Of a stretch of 34,692 bases of DNA, positions 1 to 7,279 are shown in pieces. A program made the translations under genes and the position numbers. Source of the stretch: a virus; IMG/VR virus record IMGVR_UViG_3300029258_000663, positions 1-34,692 of that record; one strand, written 5' to 3'. Position 1 is the first letter of the stretch. The number at the start of each line of letters is the position of its first letter. Below the pieces are notes generated by a model, which was not told the origin of the DNA, did no database searches, and saw nothing but the letters and a program-made list of their open reading frames with translations.

Positions 1-27
1 GAAGGGATGGACGATGATGGCGGCTGA
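1..27 (+). CDS. 3' end of an upstream gene (possibly portal)
   Basis: Frame 1 is open from the first base and stops at TGA 25-27, giving only the tail EGMDDDGG. It overlaps the start of the next gene, as is normal in this tightly packed genome. In most siphoviruses the gene before a MuF-type protein is the portal, so portal is the positional guess. Eight residues carry no family signal. Confidence 0.35.
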   Translation, partial: EGMDDDGG

Positions 28-1609
28 GGAAGCGGTATTTACGGCGGCAGTGGCACGTGATGAAGTGCGCAAGTCACTCATGCGCATGGAGTACCACATG
101 AGCAGAGGCCCAGCAGGGCTGCGTGGCGTCACACGTGAGCAGAACTTCCTGGATGCCCTGGGCCGACAGAGCGCACGCCTGGGAGCAGGTACAGCGGGAG
201 GCGTCAACGTGGGCGCCAAGGCTGGCCTGGGCACCAGAGCACGTGCTGCGCTGATTGCCAGGCAGAATGGCAACGGCGTGAGCGCTGGGCGCTTCCGTAG
301 TTCACTGCTGGCAGAATTCAGCCAGGACACCATGAGCGGCGCACGTGAATGGACGTATGATGGCAAATCTGAATGGGTATGGGTCAGCAACGCAAGTGCT
401 TGCCCTGCCTGCCTGGACCAGCATGGCAAACGATTCAAGGGCGCATTTGTGCCCATGCATCCTAGTTGCCTTTGCTTTCCACAGGACCCACAGGAGGCTG
501 CAGCCAATGGTGTGCAGCCACTGACTGAGCAGCAACTGGTTGACACACTGATGGCCAGCAACAATGCGGCATTTGCCAGTGTGGGTGAGGCTGTGCGCAG
601 CGGACGCATGAGCATTGCAGAGGCTGCTGAGCAGGCCACCAGGCGTAGCGCAAAGGGCCTGGCACGCTGGCAAAAGACCATCACGGACCAGCGAGCACGT
701 GCGCAGCGCATAGCTGAGGACACCATATTTGGGCCAGTAGAGGTAGTGGCGCCTGAGCCTACCGTGCCTGCCAACATCGTGGATGACTTGCCCACCAAGG
801 GCGAGATTGTCGGCGCACTGGATGAGGTAGAGGTGGAGCAGTTTGTGCTGCGCCCAGATGGCGCCAAGATCACATACAAGGCCAAGAAACATCAGGCCAT
901 CATTGATGAAGTAGAGCGGCGACTGAATCAGGTAATAGACCATCCAGGCATGCGTGCCAAGCTGCGTGCAGCGCTGGACAATCTCACTGAATTCAGGACA
1001 TACAGCAATGCCCAGCAGACCACTGTGGGCAGATTCAAATGGTGGGGCAGGCCTGGACACTCCAGCAAGCGGGCCATTGAGGTCAACATGCGGCGCATGG
1101 ACCCTACCAAAGTGGCTGAGTACAACGCAGCTATGGACGCAGCCAATGCTGCAGCCCAGGCAGCAGATGACCTGTACCGTGCGGCTGAGATTACGCCACT
1201 GGACTACCAGCAGCGCATCAATCGTATCAAGCGCAACCTACCTGACAAGAAATCCCTCTACATTGATTCCACGGTTGATGACGTGGTGGACACGCTGGTG
1301 CATGAGGGATTCCACGCCATTGATGAGGCTACTGGATTCAAGCTGGGTAGTAGGGCTGCACGTGAGATTCAGAAAGACGTGCAGGCCATCTACCACAGCA
1401 GTGACCCCAATGCAAGAGCATTCCAGTATGCGGCTGAGTTACGGCCTACTGGCAGGCGTGGCGTGGAGACGGCAGCAGAAATGGTGCGCATGTACTTCAT
1501 GGGCACAGGTGAGCAGGCAACATCAGCAGGAATTGCGCCAATCAGTGCGGCTGAGTGGCGGCGCACGTACCCCAAGCTGGCGGCATGGGTGGAGGACATA
1601 CTGGCATGA
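14..1609 (+). CDS. MuF-type head morphogenesis protein with C-terminal zincin-like domain
   Basis: A 531-residue protein. Residues about 80-160 look like the MuF/minor head fold: a helical segment, then WVSNASACPACLDQHGKRF and HPSCLCF, a Cys/His pattern typical of these proteins. MuF proteins sit inside or at the neck of the capsid next to the portal. The C-terminal third is not part of the minimal fold. It carries HEGFH at residues 430-434 (HExxH zinc-binding helix), followed by AID, then AAEMVRMYF with Glu489 as a possible third zinc ligand, and ends in a PKLAAWVEDIL helix. That order resembles the anthrax lethal factor peptidase domain (HEFGH, then a Glu helix, then a final helix). MuF proteins fused to toxin-like domains are known in phages. 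Start: ATG at 14 or 17, with GAAGGGAT just upstream. The MuF call is firm; zincin activity is inferred from the motif. Confidence 0.85.
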   Translation: MMAAEEAVFTAAVARDEVRKSLMRMEYHMSRGPAGLRGVTREQNFLDALGRQSARLGAGTAGGVNVGAKAGLGTRARAALIARQNGNGVSAGRFRSSLLAEFSQDTMSGAREWTYDGKSEWVWVSNASACPACLDQHGKRFKGAFVPMHPSCLCFPQDPQEAAANGVQPLTEQQLVDTLMASNNAAFASVGEAVRSGRMSIAEAAEQATRRSAKGLARWQKTITDQRARAQRIAEDTIFGPVEVVAPEPTVPANIVDDLPTKGEIVGALDEVEVEQFVLRPDGAKITYKAKKHQAIIDEVERRLNQVIDHPGMRAKLRAALDNLTEFRTYSNAQQTTVGRFKWWGRPGHSSKRAIEVNMRRMDPTKVAEYNAAMDAANAAAQAADDLYRAAEITPLDYQQRINRIKRNLPDKKSLYIDSTVDDVVDTLVHEGFHAIDEATGFKLGSRAAREIQKDVQAIYHSSDPNARAFQYAAELRPTGRRGVETAAEMVRMYFMGTGEQATSAGIAPISAAEWRRTYPKLAAWVEDILA

Positions 1610-1857
1610 GCAGCAAAGATGAGACGTTTGGCACACTAGATAGGCTCATTGCACGCTACAAAGGGGAGCCACCCACGTATGGCCCTGAAACCCCAGTTGA
1701 GGAACGTGTGATGATGTACGCACAGCTACTGGGCGCTGAGGACCCATACCAGGCAGTGCTGCATCCTGACCGGCTAGACCAGGTACTGAGCAACACACTG
1801 CCTGACTGGGTGCTGCCCAGCGGCTTTGGCAAGCTGGAGATTGAGGACCTGCGCTGA
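1606..1857 (+). CDS. hypothetical protein, 83 aa
   Basis: The start ATG at 1606 overlaps the stop of the MuF gene (ATGA), implying translational coupling; a longer in-frame start at 1555 would overlap much more and is less likely. The product is small and acidic, with a helical N-terminus (DETFGTLDRLIARYKGE) and a C-terminus ending EIEDLR. I do not recognise the family. Its place directly after the head morphogenesis gene suggests a structural or assembly accessory. It is the last gene before an internal promoter at 1869. Confidence 0.65.
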   Translation: MSSKDETFGTLDRLIARYKGEPPTYGPETPVEERVMMYAQLLGAEDPYQAVLHPDRLDQVLSNTLPDWVLPSGFGKLEIEDLR

Positions 1858-1868
1858 ATAGCTAAAGG

Positions 1869-1897
1869 TTGACAAATGGCTGCCGATGGTATAGGGT
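1869..1897 (+). promoter_or_regulatory. sigma-70-like promoter with dyad over the -10
   Basis: TTGACA (1869-1874), a 17-bp spacer and TAGGGT (1892-1897). TAnnnT -10 boxes are usual in actinobacteria. A perfect inverted repeat GTATAG-N6-CTATAC (1889-1906) overlaps the -10, an operator-like placement. It lies 30 nt before the gene at 1927 and would let the small accessory genes be expressed apart from the head operon. Confidence 0.6.
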
Positions 1898-1926
1898 AAG
1901 CTATACGCAACCACAGGAGCGGCACA

Positions 1927-2136
1927 GTGAAGATGTCAGACGGCAGAGGCTCACGCAATTTGGACTTCCACACTGAGCGATGCAATGGTGACAGCCACGG
2001 TGCTTTCTTTTTCACCAGTGAATTGCCTGACGGCCCTGGGCCTGCCCCAGGATTGTGGTTTTTGCATACGTGCAAGCACTGCGGCACCAAGACCTGGCGC
2101 AACACTAAGGGTGAGCGGTTGCCATGGCAAGAGTGA
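1927..2136 (+). CDS. small zinc-ribbon-like hypothetical protein
   Basis: 69 residues from GTG 1927 (or ATG 1933), with AGGAG at 1914-1918 as ribosome binding site. It contains a HTCKHCGTKTWR knuckle at about residues 47-58 and one more Cys near residue 19, so it may bind one zinc ion. First gene behind the 1869 promoter. The family is not recognised; small zinc-knuckle proteins recur through this genome (28039, 30280, 33565, 34557). Confidence 0.6.
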   Translation: MKMSDGRGSRNLDFHTERCNGDSHGAFFFTSELPDGPGPAPGLWFLHTCKHCGTKTWRNTKGERLPWQE

Positions 2137-2363
2137 AGCAGTACCCAAGCAAGCCATTGGTCATCAATCTTGACCTAGTGCGTGAAAACCCAGCAGGGCT
2201 GCCGCACGGTGATGTGCACCTGGTGCTCAATATCAAGTGGGCACGTAAGCGCACGGTTACGCTGTGTGGGCTGACTACTGAGGACCTGCGCACATTGGGC
2301 AGCCCATTCAATGGGTGGGCAGAGGTGCTATGTGACGCCTGCGCAGAAATCATTGCCCAATGA
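2124..2363 (+). CDS. hypothetical protein, 79 aa
   Basis: ATG 2124 overlaps the previous gene by 13 nt. The product has a beta-rich middle (DVHLVLNIKWARKRTVTLCG), a predicted helix (TTEDLRTLGSPFNGW) and ends with VLCDACAEIIAQ, a CxxC pair. It is co-transcribed with the gene before it. A strong promoter follows its stop within 2 nt. Function is unknown; a small DNA- or protein-binding accessory is possible but not shown. Confidence 0.6.
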   Translation: MARVKQYPSKPLVINLDLVRENPAGLPHGDVHLVLNIKWARKRTVTLCGLTTEDLRTLGSPFNGWAEVLCDACAEIIAQ

Positions 2364-2364
2364 C

Positions 2365-2393
2365 TTGACACTGGTATTGTGCTGTGCTATATT
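2365..2393 (+). promoter_or_regulatory. near-consensus sigma-70 promoter
   Basis: TTGACA (2365-2370), exactly 17 bp, then TATATT (2388-2393). This is the best consensus promoter in the window. The expected start of transcription, 7 nt after the -10, falls on the A of the ATG at 2400, so the mRNA is probably leaderless. Confidence 0.75.
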
Positions 2394-2399
2394 TGGGGT

Positions 2400-2537
2400 A
2401 TGAGCAAGAGCAAAAACACAGCAGCCACCATCATGGTCCTCATTTCACTGGCCTTTGGAAACGGCCCACAGACCATGCCTGCCGATTACTCAGCCATCAC
2501 CCAGGCCACCCAGGCCACCACACAGGAAGTTGCCTAA
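2400..2537 (+). CDS. small hydrophobic protein, probably from a leaderless mRNA
   Basis: 45 residues. The N-terminus (MSKSKNTAATIMVLISLAFG) is a short basic stretch followed by a hydrophobic segment, so it could be a membrane or signal-anchor peptide; the rest is Gln/Thr/Ala rich. The ATG coincides with the predicted +1 of the 2365 promoter and has no Shine-Dalgarno sequence, and leaderless translation is common in actinobacteria. The alternative is that this is only a leader for the gene at 2539, whose start follows the stop by 1 nt. Confidence 0.45.
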   Translation: MSKSKNTAATIMVLISLAFGNGPQTMPADYSAITQATQATTQEVA

Positions 2538-2538
2538 C

Positions 2539-3495
2539 ATGACCGCACTTGATTACGCAGACCCCATTGCACTGGCTCAGGCGAATATGGAATGGCGTGA
2601 CGCCACCACTGACCTGCGCACAGAGCTATTTGACAAGGCTTATGCCAAGCATGAGAAGGCCATACGCAAAGAGCGTGAGGCCAAGGTGCAGCCACAGAAC
2701 GTGTGGACACGCAAGCAGATTGACCTGGCCAAGAATATGGCCAGGGCTGACGTGCTCCAGGCACTGAGCAAGATGCGTGAGCACAATGGCGTGATGAATC
2801 CTGTGGCCAATGACCCTGAATGGGGACTGGACAGCGCAGAGGCCAAGCAGGCTGCGGCACCCACTCCCAACAAGTATGCAGGCAAGTGCGTGAAGTGCCA
2901 GGGCTGGATTGAGGCCAAGGCTGGCAAGCTGGTCAAGGTCAATGGGCGCTTTGGTGCTCAGCACATTGATGAGTGCCCCAAGGCACAGCCCAGGCCCAAC
3001 CGCTATGCAGGAATGTGCGGCACGTGCGGTCAGGAAGTCAAGGCCAATGAGGGACGCATTGAGAAGTCAGACGCAGGCCAGTGGGTCACCTTCCACCTTG
3101 ACGGCCAGTGCCCTGAGGTCAGCGCAGAGGCCACTGAGGCAGCGCAAGACGGCCTGGACCTGAGCGGGCTGGTGCCTGGCTACTACGCAGTGCCTGGTGG
3201 TACACGGCTGAAGCTGGCCATCAATCACGGGCGCAAGGGCGGCAAGTGGGACGGCTACACCTTTGTGAAGGATGCCAGTGAGTACGGTGCAGGCAAGCGC
3301 TACGGCATGCAGCGCCCAGGCCAGGCCTACCGTGGCCAGGTGCAGGATGAGCTTGCTGAAATCCTCAAGGACCCCAAGGCTGCCATGGTGGCATACGGCA
3401 AGCTGGTGGGACGCTGCGGCGCCTGTGGTCGCAAGCTGGAGGATGAGGCCAGCGTGGCTGCAGGAATCGGCCCTGTGTGCGCTGAGAAGTTCTGA
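2539..3495 (+). CDS. zinc-knuckle protein with DUF6011-like C-terminus
   Basis: 318 residues from ATG 2539, preceded by AGGAAG; an upstream in-frame ATG at 2455 lies inside the previous small gene and is rejected. Three Cys modules are visible: CVKCQGW then DEC, CGTCGQ then GQC, and a terminal CGACGRKLEDEASVAAGIGPVC. The last matches the pattern of DUF6011, a zinc-binding module common in actinophage proteins. The N-terminal 100 residues are helical and charged. A nucleic-acid-binding role is likely from the zinc knuckles, but no catalytic motif is visible. It is unusual to find such a gene between head morphogenesis and scaffold genes. Confidence 0.7.
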   Translation: MTALDYADPIALAQANMEWRDATTDLRTELFDKAYAKHEKAIRKEREAKVQPQNVWTRKQIDLAKNMARADVLQALSKMREHNGVMNPVANDPEWGLDSAEAKQAAAPTPNKYAGKCVKCQGWIEAKAGKLVKVNGRFGAQHIDECPKAQPRPNRYAGMCGTCGQEVKANEGRIEKSDAGQWVTFHLDGQCPEVSAEATEAAQDGLDLSGLVPGYYAVPGGTRLKLAINHGRKGGKWDGYTFVKDASEYGAGKRYGMQRPGQAYRGQVQDELAEILKDPKAAMVAYGKLVGRCGACGRKLEDEASVAAGIGPVCAEKF

Positions 3496-3546
3496 GCATG
3501 AGCAGGAGGTACATCATGCAGTGAGGCGGTAAATCGTCTCTAGTAC

Positions 3547-3571
3547 GTGCCCTGGGCCTGGCCTGGGGCAC
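3547..3571 (+). terminator. strong GC hairpin before the capsid operon
   Basis: GTGCCCTGGGCC (3547-3558) faces GGCCTGGGGCAC (3560-3571). With two G-U pairs this forms about a 10-bp stem with a short loop, followed by TTGCTATTT. It separates the accessory block from the capsid transcription unit and sits 13 nt upstream of a late motif. Confidence 0.6.
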
Positions 3572-3583
3572 TTGCTATTTGCT

Positions 3584-3598
3584 CCAGTATTCTCTTAG
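3584..3598 (+). promoter_or_regulatory. repeated late motif CCAGTATTCTCTTAG, copy 1
   Basis: First of five copies of a 14-15 nt motif found in gaps ahead of transcription units. Here it lies 36 nt before the scaffold gene and just after a hairpin. TATTCT within it looks like a -10 box, but no shared -35 is seen among the copies, as with phage late promoters read by a phage sigma factor. Confidence 0.65.
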
Positions 3599-3634
3599 TT
3601 GACGGCATGAGGCACCACAAGTGGAGGTACCGGA

Positions 3635-4228
3635 ATGGCTGAAGCAGCCAAGAATGCTGACGCAAATGATGCGGCAGGCAACGTGACAGATGAAGATAAG
3701 GGCACGGATAGTGGCAAGGGCGCTGAGGAATTTGATCAAGAGCGGGCCATGGCCACAATCCAGAAACAGCGTGAGTCCGAAAAGGCAGCCAAAGAGCGGG
3801 CCAAAGAGCTAGAGGCAGAGCTAGCCAAGTACCGTGAGGCTGAGGACGCAAAGGCTGAGGCTGAGAAGGCCCTAGAGGTGAAGGTGGCAGAGCGAGACGC
3901 CACCATTGCAGGACTGCAGGATGAGATTGCAGACCTGCACGTGAAGCAGAGTTTTGAGCAGGAGGCACTGGCCAAGGGAATTGCAGACCCTGGGCTGGCG
4001 TATCTTGCAGCTAAGGCGCAAGGCGTGCTTGGTACGTATGACCCCAAGGTGGGTGAGGTAGGTGACCATGACTGGGACAAACTGGCGGAGAAATACCCCA
4101 GCTTTGCGGCCCAGGAAAGTGGTACTGGTAACAAGACTGGAGATGCTGGGGCACGTGGCAAAGGTGGCACGTTGTCTGAGGCGGAACAGTTTAACCAGGC
4201 GGTGCGTGGCGCATTTGGGCGCCGGTAA
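3635..4228 (+). CDS. capsid scaffolding protein
   Basis: 197 residues, directly upstream of the major capsid gene. The N-terminus is acidic and disordered, residues about 30-110 form a long charged coiled coil (heptads rich in Ala, Glu and Lys), and the C-terminus is short and basic (NQAVRGAFGRR). That is the usual build of siphovirus scaffolds, whose C-terminal helix contacts the capsid protein. No protease motif is seen, so maturation may not use a scaffold-fused protease. First gene behind late motif copy 1, with GGAGG before ATG 3635. Confidence 0.85.
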   Translation: MAEAAKNADANDAAGNVTDEDKGTDSGKGAEEFDQERAMATIQKQRESEKAAKERAKELEAELAKYREAEDAKAEAEKALEVKVAERDATIAGLQDEIADLHVKQSFEQEALAKGIADPGLAYLAAKAQGVLGTYDPKVGEVGDHDWDKLAEKYPSFAAQESGTGNKTGDAGARGKGGTLSEAEQFNQAVRGAFGRR

Positions 4229-4300
4229 GGGCAGCAGACAGAGGCTGACCCAGGCAAGCACTGGCCTGTGAGAAGTAGAGCTATCTAGGAGGATAGACAA

Positions 4301-5314
4301 ATGGCAAGAGTACAGCGTGGAGACGTTGCGGGCATTGTTGTCCCTACTCCCGTTTCTGACGCAATCTTGCGTGGAGTGGCAGACCAGTCCATCATTCAGC
4401 GCCTGGCCAAGCCCGTGCCCATGAGTACCAATGCAAAGACCTTCCGTGAGGCGGAGGTCACTGGTGCTAATGCGTACTGGGTTGGTGAGGGTCAGCGGAA
4501 GCAGACTGACCAGCCCACCATGCAGCAACTGGCCTGGACCCTGACCAGCGCTGAGATTGCGGTAATCATCCCGATTGATGAGAATGTCGTGGACGATGCT
4601 GAAGCAGACCTTTTCGAGCTTTATAAGCCAGCCATTGAAACGGCTGTGGCTAACAAGCTGGATGCTGCTGCTATGTTCGGTAATGACGCTCCCACTGCGT
4701 GGGGCGCTGCCGGTACTGGCGCTCACATCGTGCCGGATGCTCTCATTGTCGGTAATGACTTTGAGGAAGATGCCAGCCCCACTGACCAGGAACTTTTGGA
4801 CCTGATTAGCGGCACTGGCGCCACCCCGGCAACCCCTGACGGCGCACTGGAGGCGCTTGAGGCTGACCTGTATGACCCGTCCCGTATCGTGGCGTACAAC
4901 CGTTTCAAGTCCCGTCTGCGTAACCTGAAGGATGCTGATGGGCGGTATTACTTCCAGGGCAGCAACGGCCTGCCGATTGTCCCTGAGGACCTTTTCGGCA
5001 TCGGCATTGAGTTTGCTTCCCATGAGAAGTCCACCAACGTCTGGCAACCGTCTGAGGCGCACCTGATTATGGGCGCCTGGGAGCAGGCATGGCTGGGTAC
5101 CCGCCAGGGACTCACGTACAAGGTCTTTGACCAGGGCGTGATTACTGACGGTGCTGGCAATGTCCTGTACTCGCTCATGGAGCAGGACATGGTTGCGCTG
5201 CGTGTGGTTGCACGCTACGCATTCAAGGTCATTGCGGATGACACTGCTGACGGCGCTAGCCTTGCCTCTGGTGAGGATTATCCGTTTGCTGTGGTCCGTC
5301 CGTACACGGCCTAA
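4301..5314 (+). CDS. major capsid protein, HK97 fold
   Basis: 337 residues, near the usual length of HK97-type capsid proteins lacking a delta domain. Family features: an N-terminal arm with IVVPTPVSDAILRGVADQSIIQRLAKPVP, an E-loop region with WVGEGQRKQTDQ, a spine helix (DLFELYKPAIETAVANKLDAAAMFG), and a late GTRQGLTYKVFDQ and ALRVVARYAFKV strand pair. It forms the capsid shell. Codon choice differs from neighbours (many CGT, CCG and TCC codons), fitting a very highly expressed gene. AGGAGG lies at the right distance before ATG 4301. Confidence 0.92.
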   Translation: MARVQRGDVAGIVVPTPVSDAILRGVADQSIIQRLAKPVPMSTNAKTFREAEVTGANAYWVGEGQRKQTDQPTMQQLAWTLTSAEIAVIIPIDENVVDDAEADLFELYKPAIETAVANKLDAAAMFGNDAPTAWGAAGTGAHIVPDALIVGNDFEEDASPTDQELLDLISGTGATPATPDGALEALEADLYDPSRIVAYNRFKSRLRNLKDADGRYYFQGSNGLPIVPEDLFGIGIEFASHEKSTNVWQPSEAHLIMGAWEQAWLGTRQGLTYKVFDQGVITDGAGNVLYSLMEQDMVALRVVARYAFKVIADDTADGASLASGEDYPFAVVRPYTA

Positions 5315-5330
5315 GGCCAGGAGGTAACAC

Positions 5331-5660
5331 ATGGCTAACACAGTTAGTAAGGGCACTGCCATTTCAGGCTTTGACCTGAGCATCAGCGGTGATGACGTGG
5401 TTGTGGGGCCTGGCCTCATTGACGGCGTAGCAGTTGATGGAGCCACCCTTGACGTTTCAGCGCTTGCGCTTGGTGACGGCACCCATGCCATCATCTTTGA
5501 CGGCTCTGACGTTGTGGGGCAGTTGGACGCTACGGCGCTCACTGCAGGTGAGGTCAAGCTGGGTGAGTTTGTGGAGGCCACAGCGGCTGCCACTTCCGTG
5601 ACTTTCACGGATCGTGGAGAGTCCGCCAAGGTCACACTTGACGCCAGCGTGAGCCTCTAA
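5331..5660 (+). CDS. small capsid-associated protein, possible decoration protein
   Basis: 109 residues, beta-rich and without Cys, 16 nt after the capsid gene with CAGGAGG before ATG. Strands such as GDDVVVGPGLIDGVAVDGATLDVSAL and the Asp/Gly/Val/Ala-rich composition suggest a compact beta protein of the kind that decorates capsids or caps tails. Its codon usage resembles the capsid gene, suggesting similar high expression. A 13-bp hairpin follows. The decoration role is inferred from position and composition only. Confidence 0.65.
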   Translation: MANTVSKGTAISGFDLSISGDDVVVGPGLIDGVAVDGATLDVSALALGDGTHAIIFDGSDVVGQLDATALTAGEVKLGEFVEATAAATSVTFTDRGESAKVTLDASVSL

Positions 5661-5684
5661 AGGCACGCACACAAACATCTAACA

Positions 5685-5723
5685 CTAGGGCCTGGCCTGG
5701 CAACACGCTGGGCCAGGCCTTAG
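5685..5723 (+). terminator. 13-bp hairpin after the capsid genes
   Basis: CTAGGGCCTGGCC (5685-5697) pairs with GGCCAGGCCTTAG (5711-5723), 13 pairs including one G-U, with a 13-nt loop, followed by TCTATTC. A likely terminator or attenuator that keeps capsid mRNA above the level of the connector genes; it could also protect a 3' end. Confidence 0.7.
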
Positions 5724-5742
5724 TCTATTCTGGAGGATTGAC

Positions 5743-6078
5743 ATGGCGACAGTTTCGGCAGAGGCCAGTGCGTACACTGGACTCAATGCCACTTACAACG
5801 CTGCCAGTGGTGGCGGTGACAAGGTGAAGGCGGGCGGCAACACATTCCTGCACGTCAAGAATGGCAGTGGCGTCTCAGTCACCTGCACGCTGACCACGCC
5901 AGGTGACGTGGCTGGGCTGGCTATCGCTGACCCTGTGACCACGGTACCGGCTGGTGAGGAACGATTCATTGGCCCACTGGACGTGGCACAGTTTGCAGAC
6001 CCTGCTGACAGCAACCTGGTGGCGATTGCGTGGAGCGCAACCACTAGCGTGACCTTTGCGGCAGTCTACCTGCCCTAA
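5743..6078 (+). CDS. small beta-rich virion protein, possible decoration protein
   Basis: 111 residues from ATG 5743 with TGGAGG upstream. It reads as a small beta sandwich: GGDKVKAGGNTFLHVKNGSG, SVTCTLTTPG, VTTVPAGEERFIGP, then NLVAIAWSATTSVTFAAVYLP. This pattern, an NTFLHVKNGSG-like strand followed by a VPAG turn, is familiar from small proteins encoded between capsid and connector genes in many siphoviruses. No catalytic motif. A capsid surface role is inferred from position. Confidence 0.65.
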   Translation: MATVSAEASAYTGLNATYNAASGGGDKVKAGGNTFLHVKNGSGVSVTCTLTTPGDVAGLAIADPVTTVPAGEERFIGPLDVAQFADPADSNLVAIAWSATTSVTFAAVYLP

Positions 6079-6092
6079 GTACGGAGGACGTA

Positions 6093-6482
6093 ATGGCAAC
6101 ATACCTGACGGCTGATGAGCTAGCACGGCTGGAGCGGATGACTGGTGAGGCCCACAAGTCTGCTGCTGACCGGACGCTGGATGAGGCTGACCTGGATGAT
6201 GCTGCGTTTCAGGCACGCACGGTGGATGCTGACGGTGAGGCCCCACTGAATGCTGACGGCACGGCCAATACGGATTACACCAATACGGTGGACCTGTATA
6301 AGGCTGCCAGCATTGCGTGGAATCAGAAAGCGGCCATCTTTGCTGAGCAATTCAGCTTCACTGCTGACGGCGCTACCTTCCAGCGTAATCAGGCATACCA
6401 CGCTGCGGTGGCGCAGGCCAAGCGGTACGCTGACATGAGCAGCGGCTGGACCCCTGTGGCGCCTGTAGCTGAGGGTGCCTAA
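6093..6482 (+). CDS. head-tail connector (adaptor) protein
   Basis: 129 residues, mostly helical, with a helix-turn-helix-turn pattern and conserved-looking DLYKAASIAWNQKAAIFAEQFSFTADGATFQRNQAYHAAVAQAKRY. The FTADGATFQRNQ stretch before a final helix is common in gp6/gp15-like adaptor proteins that form the ring under the portal. Preceded by ACGGAGGACG. Its stop overlaps the next start (TAATG), so the connector genes are translated as a coupled set. Confidence 0.75.
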   Translation: MATYLTADELARLERMTGEAHKSAADRTLDEADLDDAAFQARTVDADGEAPLNADGTANTDYTNTVDLYKAASIAWNQKAAIFAEQFSFTADGATFQRNQAYHAAVAQAKRYADMSSGWTPVAPVAEGA

Positions 6483-6877
6483 TGGCTGGCGGGCTGGCGC
6501 TGACATCGGCGCAGTTGACGGCCATGAGGCAGTCCCAGCAGGACCACCATCCTGACCTGGTGACCATCACAAGGCTGCAGCGGGCGGCTGACGGCAAAGG
6601 TGGCTGGACCACTGGCACGGCACTGACCGTGGCCAAGGACGTGCCCTGTACCATCACACCTGGTGCTGAGGTCATGCTGGGCGGGCAGGCTGACCGTGGC
6701 CTAGAGATTGAGCAGTGGATGGTGACGTTCCCCTGGGGCACTGACGTGCAGGATGAGGACGTGCTGGAGTGGTCTGCAGAGTCCATACAGCTACAGGTGA
6801 GCAATGCCAAGGTTGCCAAGAGCAACGGCACGGCTGTGCGCTGCACGGCTGAGGTAGTAGATGGAGTGCCATGGTAA
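6482..6877 (+). CDS. head closure protein
   Basis: 131 residues. After a short N-terminal helix it is all beta: HHPDLVTITRLQR, GWTTGTALTVAKDVPCTITPG, GLEIEQWMVTFPWGTDVQDEDVLE, then AVRCTAEVVDGVPW. The PDLVTITR strand followed by a charge-rich barrel and a final strand is the usual head-closure (stopper) layout, and actinophage homologues of this type lie in the same position. It closes the portal channel after packaging. ATG 6482 overlaps the preceding stop by one base. Confidence 0.72.
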   Translation: MAGGLALTSAQLTAMRQSQQDHHPDLVTITRLQRAADGKGGWTTGTALTVAKDVPCTITPGAEVMLGGQADRGLEIEQWMVTFPWGTDVQDEDVLEWSAESIQLQVSNAKVAKSNGTAVRCTAEVVDGVPW

Positions 6878-7269
6878 CACAGCCCAACCGTATCAGCATA
6901 GCCTGGGTCAATGAAACTGAAGTCATTGGCAATCTGCGCACCATCAGCAGCAGTCTGGATGTGCGCAGTGAGGCTGTCATCAGTCACCTGGCTGATGACT
7001 TTGTGCGTGTGGCCAAGGACCTGGTGGCCAAGGAGGAGCATGAGGTTGAGAAGTCCATACGCAAAGAGCGCAGAGGTGACGGCTGGTACATCGTGGCTGA
7101 CCGTGGCGGCGTGCGTGATGAGGCTGCGGTATATCTGGAGATTGGAACACACAAGATGGCGCCACGGCCCTACATGGTGCCAGCATCACGGCTGGTGCTC
7201 GCAAGTGGTGGCCTTTACAAGGCGCAGAAAGCGGCTGGCGGGTTGCTAGGGCGCACTAATCTGAAATAG
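6871..7269 (+). CDS. HK97 gp10-like neck protein
   Basis: 132 residues, overlapping the previous gene by 7 nt. The diagnostic block is YLEIGTHKMAPRPYMVPASRLV (residues about 89-110), close to the E-x-GT-x-x-M-x-x-x-P-x-x-x-PA signature of the HK97 gp10 family. An earlier helical region ends in a basic KSIRKERRGDGWYIVADRGG hairpin. These proteins act at the head-tail joint. Family call is strong; exact place in the neck is inferred. Confidence 0.82.
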   Translation: MVTQPNRISIAWVNETEVIGNLRTISSSLDVRSEAVISHLADDFVRVAKDLVAKEEHEVEKSIRKERRGDGWYIVADRGGVRDEAAVYLEIGTHKMAPRPYMVPASRLVLASGGLYKAQKAAGGLLGRTNLK

Positions 7270-7279
7270 GAGGCGGCAA

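Noticed and set aside
954-1622. 222-codon + frame inside the MuF gene
   Set aside because: Out of frame with the zincin-like domain, Trp/Arg/Ser-rich translation without family features, and no ribosome site.
3498-3524. 8-codon ORF after the DUF6011-like gene
   Set aside because: Too short, with no ribosome site; probably chance.
3872-5635. 587-codon open frame on the minus strand opposite scaffold and capsid
   Set aside because: It runs opposite two confident structural genes, has no ribosome site and an odd Ser/Thr/His-rich composition. It is open only because of codon bias on the + strand. All other long minus frames were rejected for the same reason.
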